Below, piece by piece: positions 34,962 through 43,258 of a stretch of DNA of 64,000 bases. The position numbers and the translations under genes were made by a program. Numbering within the stretch: the stretch's first letter is position 1; each line of letters starts with the position of its first letter. This DNA comes from a virus. Location: positions 26,663 to 90,662 of the IMG/VR virus record IMGVR_UViG_3300008110_000020; one strand, 5' to 3'. Below the pieces are notes generated by a model. The model saw nothing but the letters and a program-made list of their open reading frames with translations, was not told where the DNA came from and did no database searches.

Positions 34962-35954
34962 ATGAGTAATCACGAAGAAAATATCAAAAAAGAGTTTGAA
35001 GCAGCAGAAGGCATTCAACCAGCAACAGTAGTTAATGATGGTAAAATTACAAATTTAGGTAAAGTTGATCCAACCAAAGGGATGGGACTTACTTCACCAG
35101 ACGATCCTGAGATTAGAAGAATTCAGGAGTTAACCGGTTATATGAAGTTAGATTTAGGAAATCTTCCTTCTGCTGGTAAATTTTATCGTGAAGATTTTGA
35201 AATTCATATTAGAGCTGCAAGAGTTGGTGAGATTAGAGATTTCTCTACAATCGATGAAGAAAACATTAGAGACGTAGATGAAAAACTAAATTCTATTCTT
35301 GTAGGCTGTACTAAAATTATGTACGGTAACCAAAGAGGATCATATCGTGATATTCTTGAAGAAGACCGTATTTATGTTTTACTTTCAATCAGAGAGCTTA
35401 CATTCAAAAATGGTGAAGCTAAATTAATGATGCCAGTAGGTAAAAAGAAATGTACTTCAGGTTCATGTAAGTCACAGGATAGTGTAGAATTAAAAACAGC
35501 CAATCTTCAGTTTAATGAAGTAGATGATCTTATTGAAAAGTATTATGATTCTGTAAATAAATGCTACACTATTCCAACCAAAAGCCACGGTGAATTAGTA
35601 TTAGCACCACCTACAATTGGTGTTATGAGAGCTATTACTGATTGGGCAAGAAAGAGAGAGGAAGAAAATAAATCGTGGGATAAATCTTCTCTTGGTATAC
35701 TTCCTTATGTGCAAAGAGAATGGCGAGGATTTGATGAAAAGCAAATCTTCTCTGCTATGACATCATTCCAAGGATGGGATTCTGGTAAATATTCAATAAT
35801 TTTTAGATTGGTGGAAAAAATGAAAATAGGTATTAAGCCTGAATTTGTTTACCCATGTCAATCTTGTGGCGCGGAGGTCACAGTTCCGCTTTCCTTTCCC
35901 GGCGGAATCAAATCTCTGTTCATTATTCAAGATATCTCTTCTGAACTTCTATAA
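34962..35954 (+). CDS. gp26: Baseplate hub protein, gp26-like
   Basis: A 330-residue protein. The segment LPSAGKFYREDFEIHIRAAR, with VGEIRDFSTIDEENIRDVDE after it, is typical of the T4 baseplate protein family containing gp26. It is larger than T4 gp26 (208), with an N-terminal flexible 50 residues and a probable zinc site made by CTSGSC (about 170) and CQSCGAEV near the C-terminus. It lies one base after the GIY-YIG-like gene and before a gp51-like gene, matching hub assembly modules in related phages. Confidence 0.72.
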   Translation: MSNHEENIKKEFEAAEGIQPATVVNDGKITNLGKVDPTKGMGLTSPDDPEIRRIQELTGYMKLDLGNLPSAGKFYREDFEIHIRAARVGEIRDFSTIDEENIRDVDEKLNSILVGCTKIMYGNQRGSYRDILEEDRIYVLLSIRELTFKNGEAKLMMPVGKKKCTSGSCKSQDSVELKTANLQFNEVDDLIEKYYDSVNKCYTIPTKSHGELVLAPPTIGVMRAITDWARKREEENKSWDKSSLGILPYVQREWRGFDEKQIFSAMTSFQGWDSGKYSIIFRLVEKMKIGIKPEFVYPCQSCGAEVTVPLSFPGGIKSLFIIQDISSELL

Positions 35955-35970
35955 GATCAGGGTATTACTT

Positions 35971-36213
35971 ATGGAAAAATTGCATGTTCAGCCTACCGAG
36001 CTGGACATGCTTCCATATTATGAATTTGAGTATACTCTTGAAATCTATAATGACATCATTAAAGAACGTAATGATGAAGAAAAGAAACAAAATCAAGATG
36101 CTGAAGATAAGTATAACATAGCTGGAATGCAGAAAAATGCTACCAATATGAATAAAAATATGTCTAGTTATAAGCAACCTTCTATGCCTAAGATAAGTAT
36201 GCCAAGATTCTAA
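35971..36213 (+). CDS. Possible baseplate hub assembly protein, gp51-like
   Basis: An 80-residue protein starting MEKLHVQPTELDMLPYYEFE. The pattern P-x-x-LD-x-LP-(Y/F)-(Y/W)-E-x-E, followed by a charged helix, is shared by small proteins encoded right after gp26-type hub proteins (T4 gp51 group and chaperone-like G/T proteins). It probably helps hub assembly. I rejected an in-frame ATG at 35845 because it lies deep inside the upstream gene. Confidence 0.55.
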   Translation: MEKLHVQPTELDMLPYYEFEYTLEIYNDIIKERNDEEKKQNQDAEDKYNIAGMQKNATNMNKNMSSYKQPSMPKISMPRF

Positions 36214-36222
36214 ATATATAAA
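36213..36222 (+). promoter_or_regulatory. Late-type promoter TATATAAA
   Basis: AATATATAAA overlaps the end of the gp51-like gene, 15 bases before the PKD/LRR gene. Confidence 0.6.
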
Positions 36223-36237
36223 TAAAGACAAAAGATA

Positions 36238-37230
36238 ATGGATAGACAACAAATTCTTAAAGATATTCAGGCAAAGAGCCAGGCTGCTTTTTCTGAAATT
36301 AGAACACAGGCATTACAAGAAGCGGTTAGAAATATGTCAGCTGTTGCTGCAACCGGAGACTCAAGTAGCGGTGGGGGTGGTAGAACACCTTCATTGGAAT
36401 TTGTAGTAAATACCTTTGACAGTACTTACTTTGAATTTGATTTTACTTCTACTGGTGAACCTATTGAATTTACAATTGAATGGGGTGATGGTAATGTACA
36501 TGTGGATTCAGGTGGTGGTGGCTATTACAGCGAAAACCATACATATGATGAGATTGGCGATTACACAGTTAAAGTATACTTTGATGATCCTCTAAAAATC
36601 TTACAATTAAATTTTCCTGGTGATGGTGATGCACCTATTAAGTCAATATCACGTTTACAAACCCTTGCTAATTTACAAGAATTTAGGGCAGACTATAATG
36701 CGTTAGAAAGTGTAGATTTTTCTGGTTTAACAAACCTTACATATATTGATATAAGTGACTGTGATCTTGTTGATACAAACACACCATCATTAACTTCTGT
36801 TAATTTATCAGGTTGCTATAATTTAATTGAGCTTCGTGTAGACGATAGTGATTTTTCAGGTGGATTCCCAGATCTTGTAGGATTAGTTAATCTTGAATTT
36901 TTTGATGCTGACCAATCTCTTATTGCAGGTAGTCTTGACATATCAATGTTACCTTCATTAACTGGATTTGATCTTAATGGAAATACAGATTTAACCGAGA
37001 TAATTATTGATAGCAGTCAACCTCTAGGTAATGGCGGCTATGATGTAAATGCATATAACTGTGACCTAACGGAAGAAGCGGTAGATAACATCTTAGTTGC
37101 TCTTTCTACAAACGGTGTATCAGGTGGATATGTTGAGTTAAACGGAGGAACTAATGCTACTCCTAGCGCAACTGGTCTTGCTGCTAAAGCGGTCCTAGAA
37201 GGTAACGGCTGGACGGTTGACGTTAACTAA
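36238..37230 (+). CDS. PKD-like plus leucine-rich-repeat protein
   Basis: A 330-residue protein in three parts. Residues 1-45 form a charged helix ending in SSSGGGG. Residues 55-125 are a PKD-like beta domain (EFTIEWGDGNVHVDSGGGG, NHTYDEIGDYTVKVYF). Residues 130-300 are about six leucine-rich repeats (LANLQEFRADYN, LTNLTYIDISDC, LPSLTGFDLNGN). Such PKD-LRR combinations are common in Bacteroidota surface proteins, so acquisition from a host is likely. Late control and the neighbouring tape measure gene suggest a virion adhesin or tail-attached protein. Confidence 0.75.
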   Translation: MDRQQILKDIQAKSQAAFSEIRTQALQEAVRNMSAVAATGDSSSGGGGRTPSLEFVVNTFDSTYFEFDFTSTGEPIEFTIEWGDGNVHVDSGGGGYYSENHTYDEIGDYTVKVYFDDPLKILQLNFPGDGDAPIKSISRLQTLANLQEFRADYNALESVDFSGLTNLTYIDISDCDLVDTNTPSLTSVNLSGCYNLIELRVDDSDFSGGFPDLVGLVNLEFFDADQSLIAGSLDISMLPSLTGFDLNGNTDLTEIIIDSSQPLGNGGYDVNAYNCDLTEEAVDNILVALSTNGVSGGYVELNGGTNATPSATGLAAKAVLEGNGWTVDVN

Positions 37231-37246
37231 TAAAATAACTCCATGA

Positions 37247-40200
37247 ATGGCAGTAGTAACCTTAAAGGATCTTATGGATCCTCTAACCAAGATAGCAAAG
37301 TCGACTGAAGAAACTGCATCAAAATTAGATGCTGTGGTTGCTGCTGTTGCCGGTGGAAGTAGTGGGCAGTTAAGTCAAGCAATTGTAGCCGAATTACAAG
37401 TACAGACAGATTTATTAAAACAGATTGCTACAAATACGAAAAATGGTGCAATATCCGTAGGAGGTAAACCTATGGATAAAGATAAACTTAAAGAAGGAGC
37501 AGAAGCCATCAAAATGTTAGGTGGTGGTGCTTCTTCTTTAGCGTTCGGTCTATTAACTTTTATGCTAGTACCTAAAGGTGCTATTAGAAAATTTTCATCA
37601 ACCATTAAGGAAATAATGGCTGTCTTTGATGATTTAGATACAAAAAAGATTAAAGAAGGGTCAGAAGCATTTGAAAAAATAGCAGCAAACATAGGTAAAT
37701 TTGCAAGAGGGCTGGCTGCGGCTGCATTCTTACTTATACCAGGATATGTAGGTGCTCTTTTACTTAAAGCTACATTAAAGATATTACTTCCTACATTTGA
37801 AATGATAGGAAAGAAAAGTAAAGTGATAAGTAAAGGCGCCGATGCATTAGGCCTAATGGGTGACTCATTAATTAAATTTGCAAAAGGGCTTGTAGTAGTT
37901 GCAATTGCTTCTATTATAGGTATTGTTATGGCTCCTGTTATATTACTGACCGTAGTATTATTTGCAGGAGCATTTGCACTATTAGGTAAATTTGATAGAC
38001 CAATCAGACAGGGTGCCCGAGCTCTTTTATTAATGGGAAGATCATTAGTTTTCTTTAGTGCCGGATTAGTTCTATTTGCTTTAGCTTCTCTATTTATCTT
38101 ATTAAACCCAATCATTCTGCTAGCAATGGTAGGAACTCTTGTTCTTATAAGTGGAGCATTTGCTCTTATAGGATTATTTGATAAGCAAATCAGAAAGGGT
38201 GCGGTTGGTTTATTAATTATGGGATTGAGCTTAATAGTATTTTCTGTTGGGTACCTAGTGTTTGCAATGGTAACAAAAGATATAACTCTTGAAAGATTAG
38301 GTATACAATCAGCAATTTTAATTGGTGTCGGAGCTGCTGTTGCTGCGGCTGGATTACTTGCTAGTCAATTAATTAAAGGGGCTATAGGGGTTGCTGCTAT
38401 GGGACTTGGATTACTTGTATTTAGTCTTGGATATTTACCGTTTGCCAAGGTAACAGAGGATATGACTCTGAAAGATGTAGGTGTACAATCAGGTATCCTA
38501 TTAGCATTAGGTTTAGAATTTGCTGCGGCTGGTGCTGGGGCATTATTTATATTAGCTGGGTCTGCAGCATTTGCTGCAGTTGGAATATCTTTAGCTGTAT
38601 TATCTGGTGGTTTGGCTTTATTTAAAGCAGTAGGTTTTACTGAGGATGATGCTTCTGCTATGACAACTACTTTAGTTGGTATTAAATCAGCATTCTTAGG
38701 TAATGCCGATGCAGATGAAGGATTTTTTGCTAAATTAGGCGGAGCTATTACTGGCGCAGTCGATGCTGTTAGGATGGTTGAAGCCGCTGCTGGTTTTACT
38801 GCTGCTGGTATTGCATTAACAACATTATCATTTGGTCTTAATAAGTTTAAAGAAGTTGGATGGAATGATGAGTTATCTAAAGAATTGGTAACAATGTTAA
38901 ATGGTGTTACTACTGCATTTGCATTAGCAGGATCAAGCGAACAGGTACCTAGTTCATCTTTCTTTGGTCAAATGTTTGGATTTAAGAGAACTGCGGTTGA
39001 AGAAGGTATTAATTCAGTGCTAGGCGCCGGTAGAGCATTAAAAGATATTGCCAAAGGCCTAAAAGAATTCCAATCTCTTATTGATAGCGGAGTTAGTTTT
39101 GGCCAACCTGATGGTAATGGTAATTATGAAGAAGGTACATTAGGTTATGCTGTTACAAACACAGTAGGATTTATTAGAACTGCTTTTGCCGCCGTAGCCA
39201 ATGAAGGAAATGTCCAAGGTGGTGGTTTCTTTGATACTTTATTTAATGTTAAACAGAATAAGGTACAGGAAGGTATCCAATCAGTTATGGGAACCGGTAA
39301 AGCGCTTAAAGACATCGCAGAGGGTCTTAAATCATTCCAGGCATTAATTGATGGTGGTGTTCAATTTGGACAACCTGATGCAAACGGAAGATATGCTCCT
39401 GGTACATTAGGTTATGCTGTTACAAATACCGTAGGTTTTGTTAGCGAAGCTTTTGCTGCGGTTGCAAGTCAAGGTAATGTACAGGCAGGTGGAATTATGG
39501 GATCTCTTTTTGGAATTGAAAAGAATAAAGTTGCTGAAGGTATTGATTCTGTAAAGGGTGCAGGTCAAGAACTTACTAATATTGCAACAGGTCTTAAAAC
39601 ATTCCAAGACATGGTTGATCAAAATATTAACTGGGATACATTAGCAGGTGCTGTTAAAAAATCAATTACCTTTGTAGGAGAAGCCTTTGCTTCAATAGGT
39701 GGAATGGAACAAGAGGATGGGTGGTTTATTTTTAGCTGGGATGAAAACCTTGTCCAAAAGGGTGTCGAGAGTGTAAAGGGTGCTGGTGAGCAACTTAATT
39801 TAATTGCAAATGGTCTTAAGTCTTTTCAAGATATGATTTCTAATAATGTTGATTTTGAAAAGTTAGGATATACGATTAAAAATACCCTTATGTTTGTAGG
39901 TGATGCATTTATGGCAATAGGTGGAAAAGAACAGGAAGATTCAACTGGATTAAGTTCTCTGTTTGGTATAAGCTGGGATGAAAACCTTGTTCAAAAAGGT
40001 ATTGAGAATGTAAAGGGTGCAGGTAAAGAATTAGAAAATATTGCAAAAGGTTTACAGGCATTTACGGATCTTAAGAATCCACAAGCAATTGCAAAAAGCA
40101 TTAAAGAGATCTTTACATCAATAGGTGATACATTTACATATTACTATGAGAAACCTAAATTTAAGTCCCAGGTCGATCATATGCAAGGATTTATTTCTGA

Positions 40201-40585
40201 AATATCTAAGAATGCTGGAAAAGGACTTATTCATAAAGCTGCTGAAGGTATGGATAAAATGGCTGCCGCTATTAATAAGATAGATGCAGATAAAGCAGAA
40301 TCATTTGCAAATCTATTTAAGGGCGCAGGTGAATTAAGTAACAATGCAGCTGCATATGCTCAATTACTTAGTGCCGTCGAAGACATTAGAGATGCGTTAA
40401 ATCAAAGTAATACTTCTACTGCTACCACCACAACAACATCTGATGGTAATGCTGGCGGTGGAGGCGGAGATAAAGGTCTTTCAGTAACTCTTAGAAGTAT
40501 TAATACTACTTTAGGTAACCTAAATTCTACAATGAGTGGTTTACCTGGAAAAATTGCCGTACTCATTCCTACCGAAGGTAATTAA
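37247..40585 (+). CDS. Probable tail tape measure protein
   Basis: A 1112-residue protein, the longest in the window. Residues 95-460 are a chain of hydrophobic, Gly/Ala-rich segments recurring about every 65-80 residues (FAKGLVVVAIASIIG-like), typical of tape measure proteins whose helices insert in membranes. Residues 540-950 hold five copies of a ~75-residue repeat with VxGxGxxLxxIAxGLxxFQxLI and G(Y/A)xVxxTxxFVxxAF cores. The C-terminus is Thr/Ser rich, then helical. T4 gp29 (590) is the functional counterpart and sets tail length. Assignment is from length, composition and location after hub genes. Confidence 0.72.
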   Translation: MAVVTLKDLMDPLTKIAKSTEETASKLDAVVAAVAGGSSGQLSQAIVAELQVQTDLLKQIATNTKNGAISVGGKPMDKDKLKEGAEAIKMLGGGASSLAFGLLTFMLVPKGAIRKFSSTIKEIMAVFDDLDTKKIKEGSEAFEKIAANIGKFARGLAAAAFLLIPGYVGALLLKATLKILLPTFEMIGKKSKVISKGADALGLMGDSLIKFAKGLVVVAIASIIGIVMAPVILLTVVLFAGAFALLGKFDRPIRQGARALLLMGRSLVFFSAGLVLFALASLFILLNPIILLAMVGTLVLISGAFALIGLFDKQIRKGAVGLLIMGLSLIVFSVGYLVFAMVTKDITLERLGIQSAILIGVGAAVAAAGLLASQLIKGAIGVAAMGLGLLVFSLGYLPFAKVTEDMTLKDVGVQSGILLALGLEFAAAGAGALFILAGSAAFAAVGISLAVLSGGLALFKAVGFTEDDASAMTTTLVGIKSAFLGNADADEGFFAKLGGAITGAVDAVRMVEAAAGFTAAGIALTTLSFGLNKFKEVGWNDELSKELVTMLNGVTTAFALAGSSEQVPSSSFFGQMFGFKRTAVEEGINSVLGAGRALKDIAKGLKEFQSLIDSGVSFGQPDGNGNYEEGTLGYAVTNTVGFIRTAFAAVANEGNVQGGGFFDTLFNVKQNKVQEGIQSVMGTGKALKDIAEGLKSFQALIDGGVQFGQPDANGRYAPGTLGYAVTNTVGFVSEAFAAVASQGNVQAGGIMGSLFGIEKNKVAEGIDSVKGAGQELTNIATGLKTFQDMVDQNINWDTLAGAVKKSITFVGEAFASIGGMEQEDGWFIFSWDENLVQKGVESVKGAGEQLNLIANGLKSFQDMISNNVDFEKLGYTIKNTLMFVGDAFMAIGGKEQEDSTGLSSLFGISWDENLVQKGIENVKGAGKELENIAKGLQAFTDLKNPQAIAKSIKEIFTSIGDTFTYYYEKPKFKSQVDHMQGFISEISKNAGKGLIHKAAEGMDKMAAAINKIDADKAESFANLFKGAGELSNNAAAYAQLLSAVEDIRDALNQSNTSTATTTTTSDGNAGGGGGDKGLSVTLRSINTTLGNLNSTMSGLPGKIAVLIPTEGN

Positions 40586-40627
40586 TAAATCTTTTTCTTA
40601 GAAACCTAAAACTAAGTTATCTGGTTA

Positions 40628-40637
40628 CTATATAAAA
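40628..40637 (+). promoter_or_regulatory. Late-type promoter-like TATATAAA
   Basis: CTATATAAAA lies 33 bases before the exonuclease start. Confidence 0.45.
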
Positions 40638-40670
40638 TTAACGGATTGTTCCACTAAAAGTATAGTAATT

Positions 40671-41465
40671 ATGGATAAGAGTATTGTTTGGTTTGATTTA
40701 GAAACTACTGGTGTTAACACAGCAACAGATAGGATTATTGAGATCTGTATGATCAAAACTGATTTTGAAGGTAATGAGATCTCATCTTTTTATACACTCG
40801 TAAATCCTGGGCCTGGTATTGAATGGCGCCAAGAAGCGATTGATAAACATGGAATCACACCAGATATGCTCGAAGACCAGGATAGGTTTGAATATATTGC
40901 CAAAGAAGTTATGGACTTTATAGGTGATAGCGACCTCGGTGGTTATAATGCACTTTACTTTGATATCCCAATGCTTACTGAAGAATTTATGCGAGCTGGT
41001 CTTGTATTTAATCCTCGCGGTAAGGCCGTTATTGATCCGTTCCTAATCTATTCTAAATACGAAAGACGAGATCTTAGTACTGCATATACCAAGTACACAG
41101 GTAAAACTTTAGATGGTGCACACCGTGCAGAAGCAGATATTCGTGCAACAATGGAAATCTTCCAGGCACAACGTAAACTATATGATATGCCAGGATCTGC
41201 TGCCGAAATTGACCAAGCGGTTAATGAGTCTCGTCAAACGCAAGTTGACCTAAGCGGTAAGTTTAAGTTTGCCGAAATTAACGGGAAAAAAGAAATCATC
41301 TTTAATTTTGGAAAATGGGCAGGTAAACCTTTTAAAGAAGTTTATGAAGCAGATTCCAGATATATTGAATGGATGATTGATAAAGGTGAATTTGCAAAAG
41401 AAACCAAAATCATTGCAAGAAAGCTTATAGAAAAGTTAAAGGCAGAGTCTCCAATGCCATTCTAA
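40671..41465 (+). CDS. DnaQ-like 3'-5' exonuclease with ExoX-type C-terminus
   Basis: A 264-residue protein. Residues 3-170 carry the DEDD exonuclease motifs: VWFDLETTGV (Exo I), GGYNALYFDIPML (Exo II) and HRAEADIRATMEIF (Exo III, DEDDh type with His). Residues 205-260 (FNFGKWAGKPFKEV, YIEWMIDKGEF) form the small domain seen at the C-terminus of exodeoxyribonuclease X and related proteins. It probably degrades DNA or RNA ends in host takeover or repair. A host-type promoter with a hairpin follows it. Confidence 0.87.
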   Translation: MDKSIVWFDLETTGVNTATDRIIEICMIKTDFEGNEISSFYTLVNPGPGIEWRQEAIDKHGITPDMLEDQDRFEYIAKEVMDFIGDSDLGGYNALYFDIPMLTEEFMRAGLVFNPRGKAVIDPFLIYSKYERRDLSTAYTKYTGKTLDGAHRAEADIRATMEIFQAQRKLYDMPGSAAEIDQAVNESRQTQVDLSGKFKFAEINGKKEIIFNFGKWAGKPFKEVYEADSRYIEWMIDKGEFAKETKIIARKLIEKLKAESPMPF

Positions 41466-41488
41466 ATTGTTAATAACTTTTTTCATCT

Positions 41489-41506
41489 GGAGAGAAAAAA
41501 GTCTCC
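41489..41506 (+). repeat. Inverted repeat 7 bases before promoter
   Basis: GGAGA, eight bases, TCTCC lies 7 bases upstream of the TTTC element at 41514. An equivalent inverted repeat with a changed but still paired stem (GTAGA/TCTAC) has the same spacing at 53399. Confidence 0.6.
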
Positions 41507-41513
41507 CAAATAT

Positions 41514-41544
41514 TTTCAAATCCCAAAAATTTGTTTTATATTTA
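41514..41544 (+). promoter_or_regulatory. Bacteroidota-type promoter (TTTC-N19-TATATTTA)
   Basis: TTTC at 41514-41517, 19 bases, TATATTTA at 41537-41544. It immediately abuts a late-type TATATAAA at 41543-41550, so the small genes at 41562-42296 may be read both early and late. Confidence 0.65.
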
Positions 41545-41561
41545 TATAAAATTAAACGGAT

Positions 41562-41768
41562 ATGGAAAATCAAATTAACAAAGGATCAATCGTAACATAC
41601 CAAGGTGGATTCTACCGGGTATCAAACTGCACAAAGAATACGGTCAATCTAAAGTCTGTCTTTGGAAACCGAGTCTACTTCAAAAGTATTAAGCTTACTG
41701 AAGTTACAGAATCTGCTGCCGCATTCTATGAATACTGGTCTAAGTCTGAAACTTATCAATGCATGTAA
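41562..41768 (+). CDS. Small hypothetical protein (68 residues)
   Basis: A 68-residue protein, first gene after a host-type promoter and an overlapping late-type element. The sequence (KGSIVTYQGGFYRVSNCTKN, TVNLKSVFGNRVYFKSI) resembles a small SH3/KOW-like beta barrel, but no family is recognised. Early promoter control suggests a host-takeover or regulatory role. It is one base upstream of the next small gene. Confidence 0.6.
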   Translation: MENQINKGSIVTYQGGFYRVSNCTKNTVNLKSVFGNRVYFKSIKLTEVTESAAAFYEYWSKSETYQCM

Positions 41769-41769
41769 T

Positions 41770-41997
41770 ATGATACGAGAAAAACACGAAAGAACTGGCC
41801 CTATAGTAATTGATCTTACAGGCCCTGATGGAAATGCATTCGCACTAATTGGTCTTGCACAAAACTTAGCAAAGCAATTAGGGTATCAACCGAATAGGCG
41901 CGGAGAACTTACCACTGAAATGATGAGTGGTGATTATGAACATCTCCTTCAAGTATTTGATCGCGAATTTGGTAACTTTGTAATTTTAGAAAGATGA
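41770..41997 (+). CDS. Small hypothetical protein (75 residues)
   Basis: A 75-residue protein beginning MIREKHERTGPIVIDLTGPD. The ATG follows the upstream stop by one base, and I rejected the in-frame ATG at 41662 because it is inside the previous gene. The stop overlaps the next ATG in ATGA fashion. It contains GNAFALIGLAQNLAKQLGYQ and ends VFDREFGNFVILER. Function unknown. Confidence 0.65.
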   Translation: MIREKHERTGPIVIDLTGPDGNAFALIGLAQNLAKQLGYQPNRRGELTTEMMSGDYEHLLQVFDREFGNFVILER

Positions 41998-42296
41998 AAA
42001 TAGAAATTGAAAAACTCAAACAGATTGAAAATGCCTTAGGGCAATTCGAGGTATGCCGTATCTTTGGTGGCGGTAATCATAATTACCTTCGCTTTGGGTA
42101 TTGGAGACCAACAGATTGGAAAACTCTTCAAGAAATCCTTGGTCATTCTATTGTGGTAGAAGAAGATTCTGACTATGATGATGACTGTGGGTGGAAGTAT
42201 TCCTATGTTCTATATGATCGTATGGAATGGGATATGATTCAAAAGAATCGCCGCGAACAAATGGAATCTTGGAGAGCTCCAGTAAACAATCGTTAA
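41994..42296 (+). CDS. Hypothetical protein (100 residues)
   Basis: A 100-residue acidic protein overlapping the preceding gene by four bases (ATGA), so translationally coupled. It has aromatic-rich segments (NHNYLRFGYWRPTDW, CGWKYSYVLYDRMEWDM) and an acidic run in between. No family is recognised. It is the last protein gene before the stable-RNA island. Confidence 0.65.
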   Translation: MKIEIEKLKQIENALGQFEVCRIFGGGNHNYLRFGYWRPTDWKTLQEILGHSIVVEEDSDYDDDCGWKYSYVLYDRMEWDMIQKNRREQMESWRAPVNNR

Positions 42297-42302
42297 CCGC
42301 GA

Positions 42303-42311
42303 TTATATAAA
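42303..42311 (+). promoter_or_regulatory. Promoter-like TATATAAA before tmRNA
   Basis: TTATATAAA is nine bases upstream of a boxA-like sequence and 24 bases before the tmRNA 5' end. Confidence 0.5.
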
Positions 42312-42320
42312 TAAAGGTAC

Positions 42321-42336
42321 GTTCTTTAACATATTG
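42321..42336 (+). promoter_or_regulatory. boxA-like leader of tmRNA
   Basis: GTTCTTTAACATATTG resembles the boxA antitermination element of rRNA leaders (CTCTTTAACA core in E. coli). The same 16-mer with one change occurs before the tRNA-Ser at 43139. Confidence 0.5.
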
Positions 42337-42717
42337 GGGGTGACCAGGTTTTGACGATTAAGCTGAAATTAGGTTACTGATGCAAGCAGGGTTAGATGGA
42401 AACCCTTAAACACCTATCGCACAATAAAAGGCGAAGAGAAATCTTCATTCACCTGGGAAGACGCAATGGCTTTCATTGGTGCTGATTACGCTGTAGCAGC
42501 CTAATCAGTCTCGCACTCATCGTGAGATATTAAAAAGAATGAGAATTCAAGGTCTCGTTCAGAGTACTACCTTATAAGTGAACTCGACATAGTTATTGGT
42601 AACGATGTCAAAATAGGAACCATTTATTTTGGCCATTAAGAAAAATGGCCTAAGCTTGTGAATGAGGGATTTAGGTTCCTTAGTCGGACATGGGTTCGAA
42701 TCCCATCACCTCCACCA
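42336..42717 (+). ncRNA. ssrA: tmRNA (ssrA) with 24-codon tag
   Basis: A one-piece tmRNA of about 382 bases. The 5' GGGGGTG pairs with 3' CACCTCC, including a G-U third pair, the alanyl-tRNA synthetase identity element. It is followed by discriminator A and an encoded CCA. The T arm is ATGGG-TTCGAAT-CCCAT. The tag frame runs 42430-42504, about 95 bases from the 5' end as in other tmRNAs. It begins GEEKSS and ends GADYAVAA before TAA. This rescues stalled ribosomes and marks products for proteolysis. The tag is much longer than the 8-15 residues usual in bacteria. Confidence 0.9.
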
Positions 42718-42721
42718 AAAA

Positions 42722-42774
42722 GGATGCATACAGCAACTTTGGACTAGACTTGTAAACTACAACCCAATGCATCC
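42722..42774 (+). other. Structured spacer element A (53 bases)
   Basis: GGATGCAT and ATGCATCC form an eight-base closing stem around ACAGCAA...AACTACAAC. A homologous element of the same 53-base length lies at 43411. It is not a tRNA. Confidence 0.45.
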
Positions 42775-42781
42775 TGTTTCT

Positions 42782-42854
<73 letters not shown>

Positions 42855-42890
42855 CAAATTCTCACACATGTGAAACAAACACAATGTGAG

Positions 42891-42900
42891 TATATATAAA
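42891..42900 (+). promoter_or_regulatory. Late-type promoter TATATAAA
   Basis: TATATATAAA is 20 bases before the small frame at 42921, inside the RNA island. Confidence 0.55.
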
Positions 42901-42920
42901 TAACAAATAAAACAATTTCA

Positions 42921-43016
42921 ATGCAACTGCACGGATGTACATATTGGATTCTTAGTAATGTGGAAAAGAATTTTCCGCAGGCGGATTCAATTACACCAAG
43001 TCCAGGCAGGAGCTGA
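42921..43016 (+). CDS. Candidate 31-residue late protein
   Basis: A 31-codon frame, beginning MQLHGCTYWILSNVEKN and ending SPGRS. It is framed by a perfect late-type promoter 20 bases upstream and a strong terminator 28 bases after its stop. This single-gene unit sits within the tRNA island. No family is recognised. It may instead be a small RNA; conserved codon use in relatives would decide. Confidence 0.4.
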   Translation: MQLHGCTYWILSNVEKNFPQADSITPSPGRS

Positions 43017-43043
43017 TAAGATAAAACACTTATAATACTAAGC

Positions 43044-43078
43044 CTCCTGGATAAAAAATTCCGGGAGGCTTTTTTTAT
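43044..43078 (+). terminator. Rho-independent terminator
   Basis: AGCCTCC and GGGAGGCT flank a loop and are followed by seven T. It ends the small transcript started at 42891. Confidence 0.92.
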
Positions 43079-43085
43079 GGGTCTC

Positions 43086-43116
43086 TTTCAGAAAAAGATT
43101 GAATGAGTTATATTTG
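43086..43116 (+). promoter_or_regulatory. Bacteroidota-type promoter (TTTC-N19-TATATTTG)
   Basis: TTTC at 43086-43089, 19 bases, TATATTTG at 43109-43116, followed by a boxA-like sequence; it probably drives the main tRNA operon. Confidence 0.75.
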
Positions 43117-43138
43117 TTTAGAATAGAATTTCAAATTC

Positions 43139-43154
43139 GTTCTTTGACATATTG
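43139..43154 (+). promoter_or_regulatory. boxA-like leader of tRNA operon
   Basis: GTTCTTTGACATATTG, one base different from the tmRNA leader copy at 42321, lies 22 bases after the -7 element and before the first tRNA of the operon. Confidence 0.5.
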
Positions 43155-43164
43155 AGGTACCAAC

Positions 43165-43250
43165 GGAAAGATGGTAGAGTTGGTTGATTACACCGGTCTT
43201 GAAAACCGGCATACCGCGAGGTATCGGGGGTTCGAATCCCTCTCTTTCCG
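43165..43250 (+). tRNA. tRNA-Ser(TGA)
   Basis: Acceptor GGAAAGA/TCTTTCC with discriminator G; anticodon loop CTTGAAA; long class II variable arm. Confidence 0.93.
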
Positions 43251-43258
43251 CTTTAAAT

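Noticed and set aside
37375-38115. A 246-codon minus-strand frame opposite the tape measure gene
   Set aside because: It is a mirror of the Gly/Ala/Leu-rich codons of the plus-strand gene, has no promoter-like sequence and no recognisable domain.
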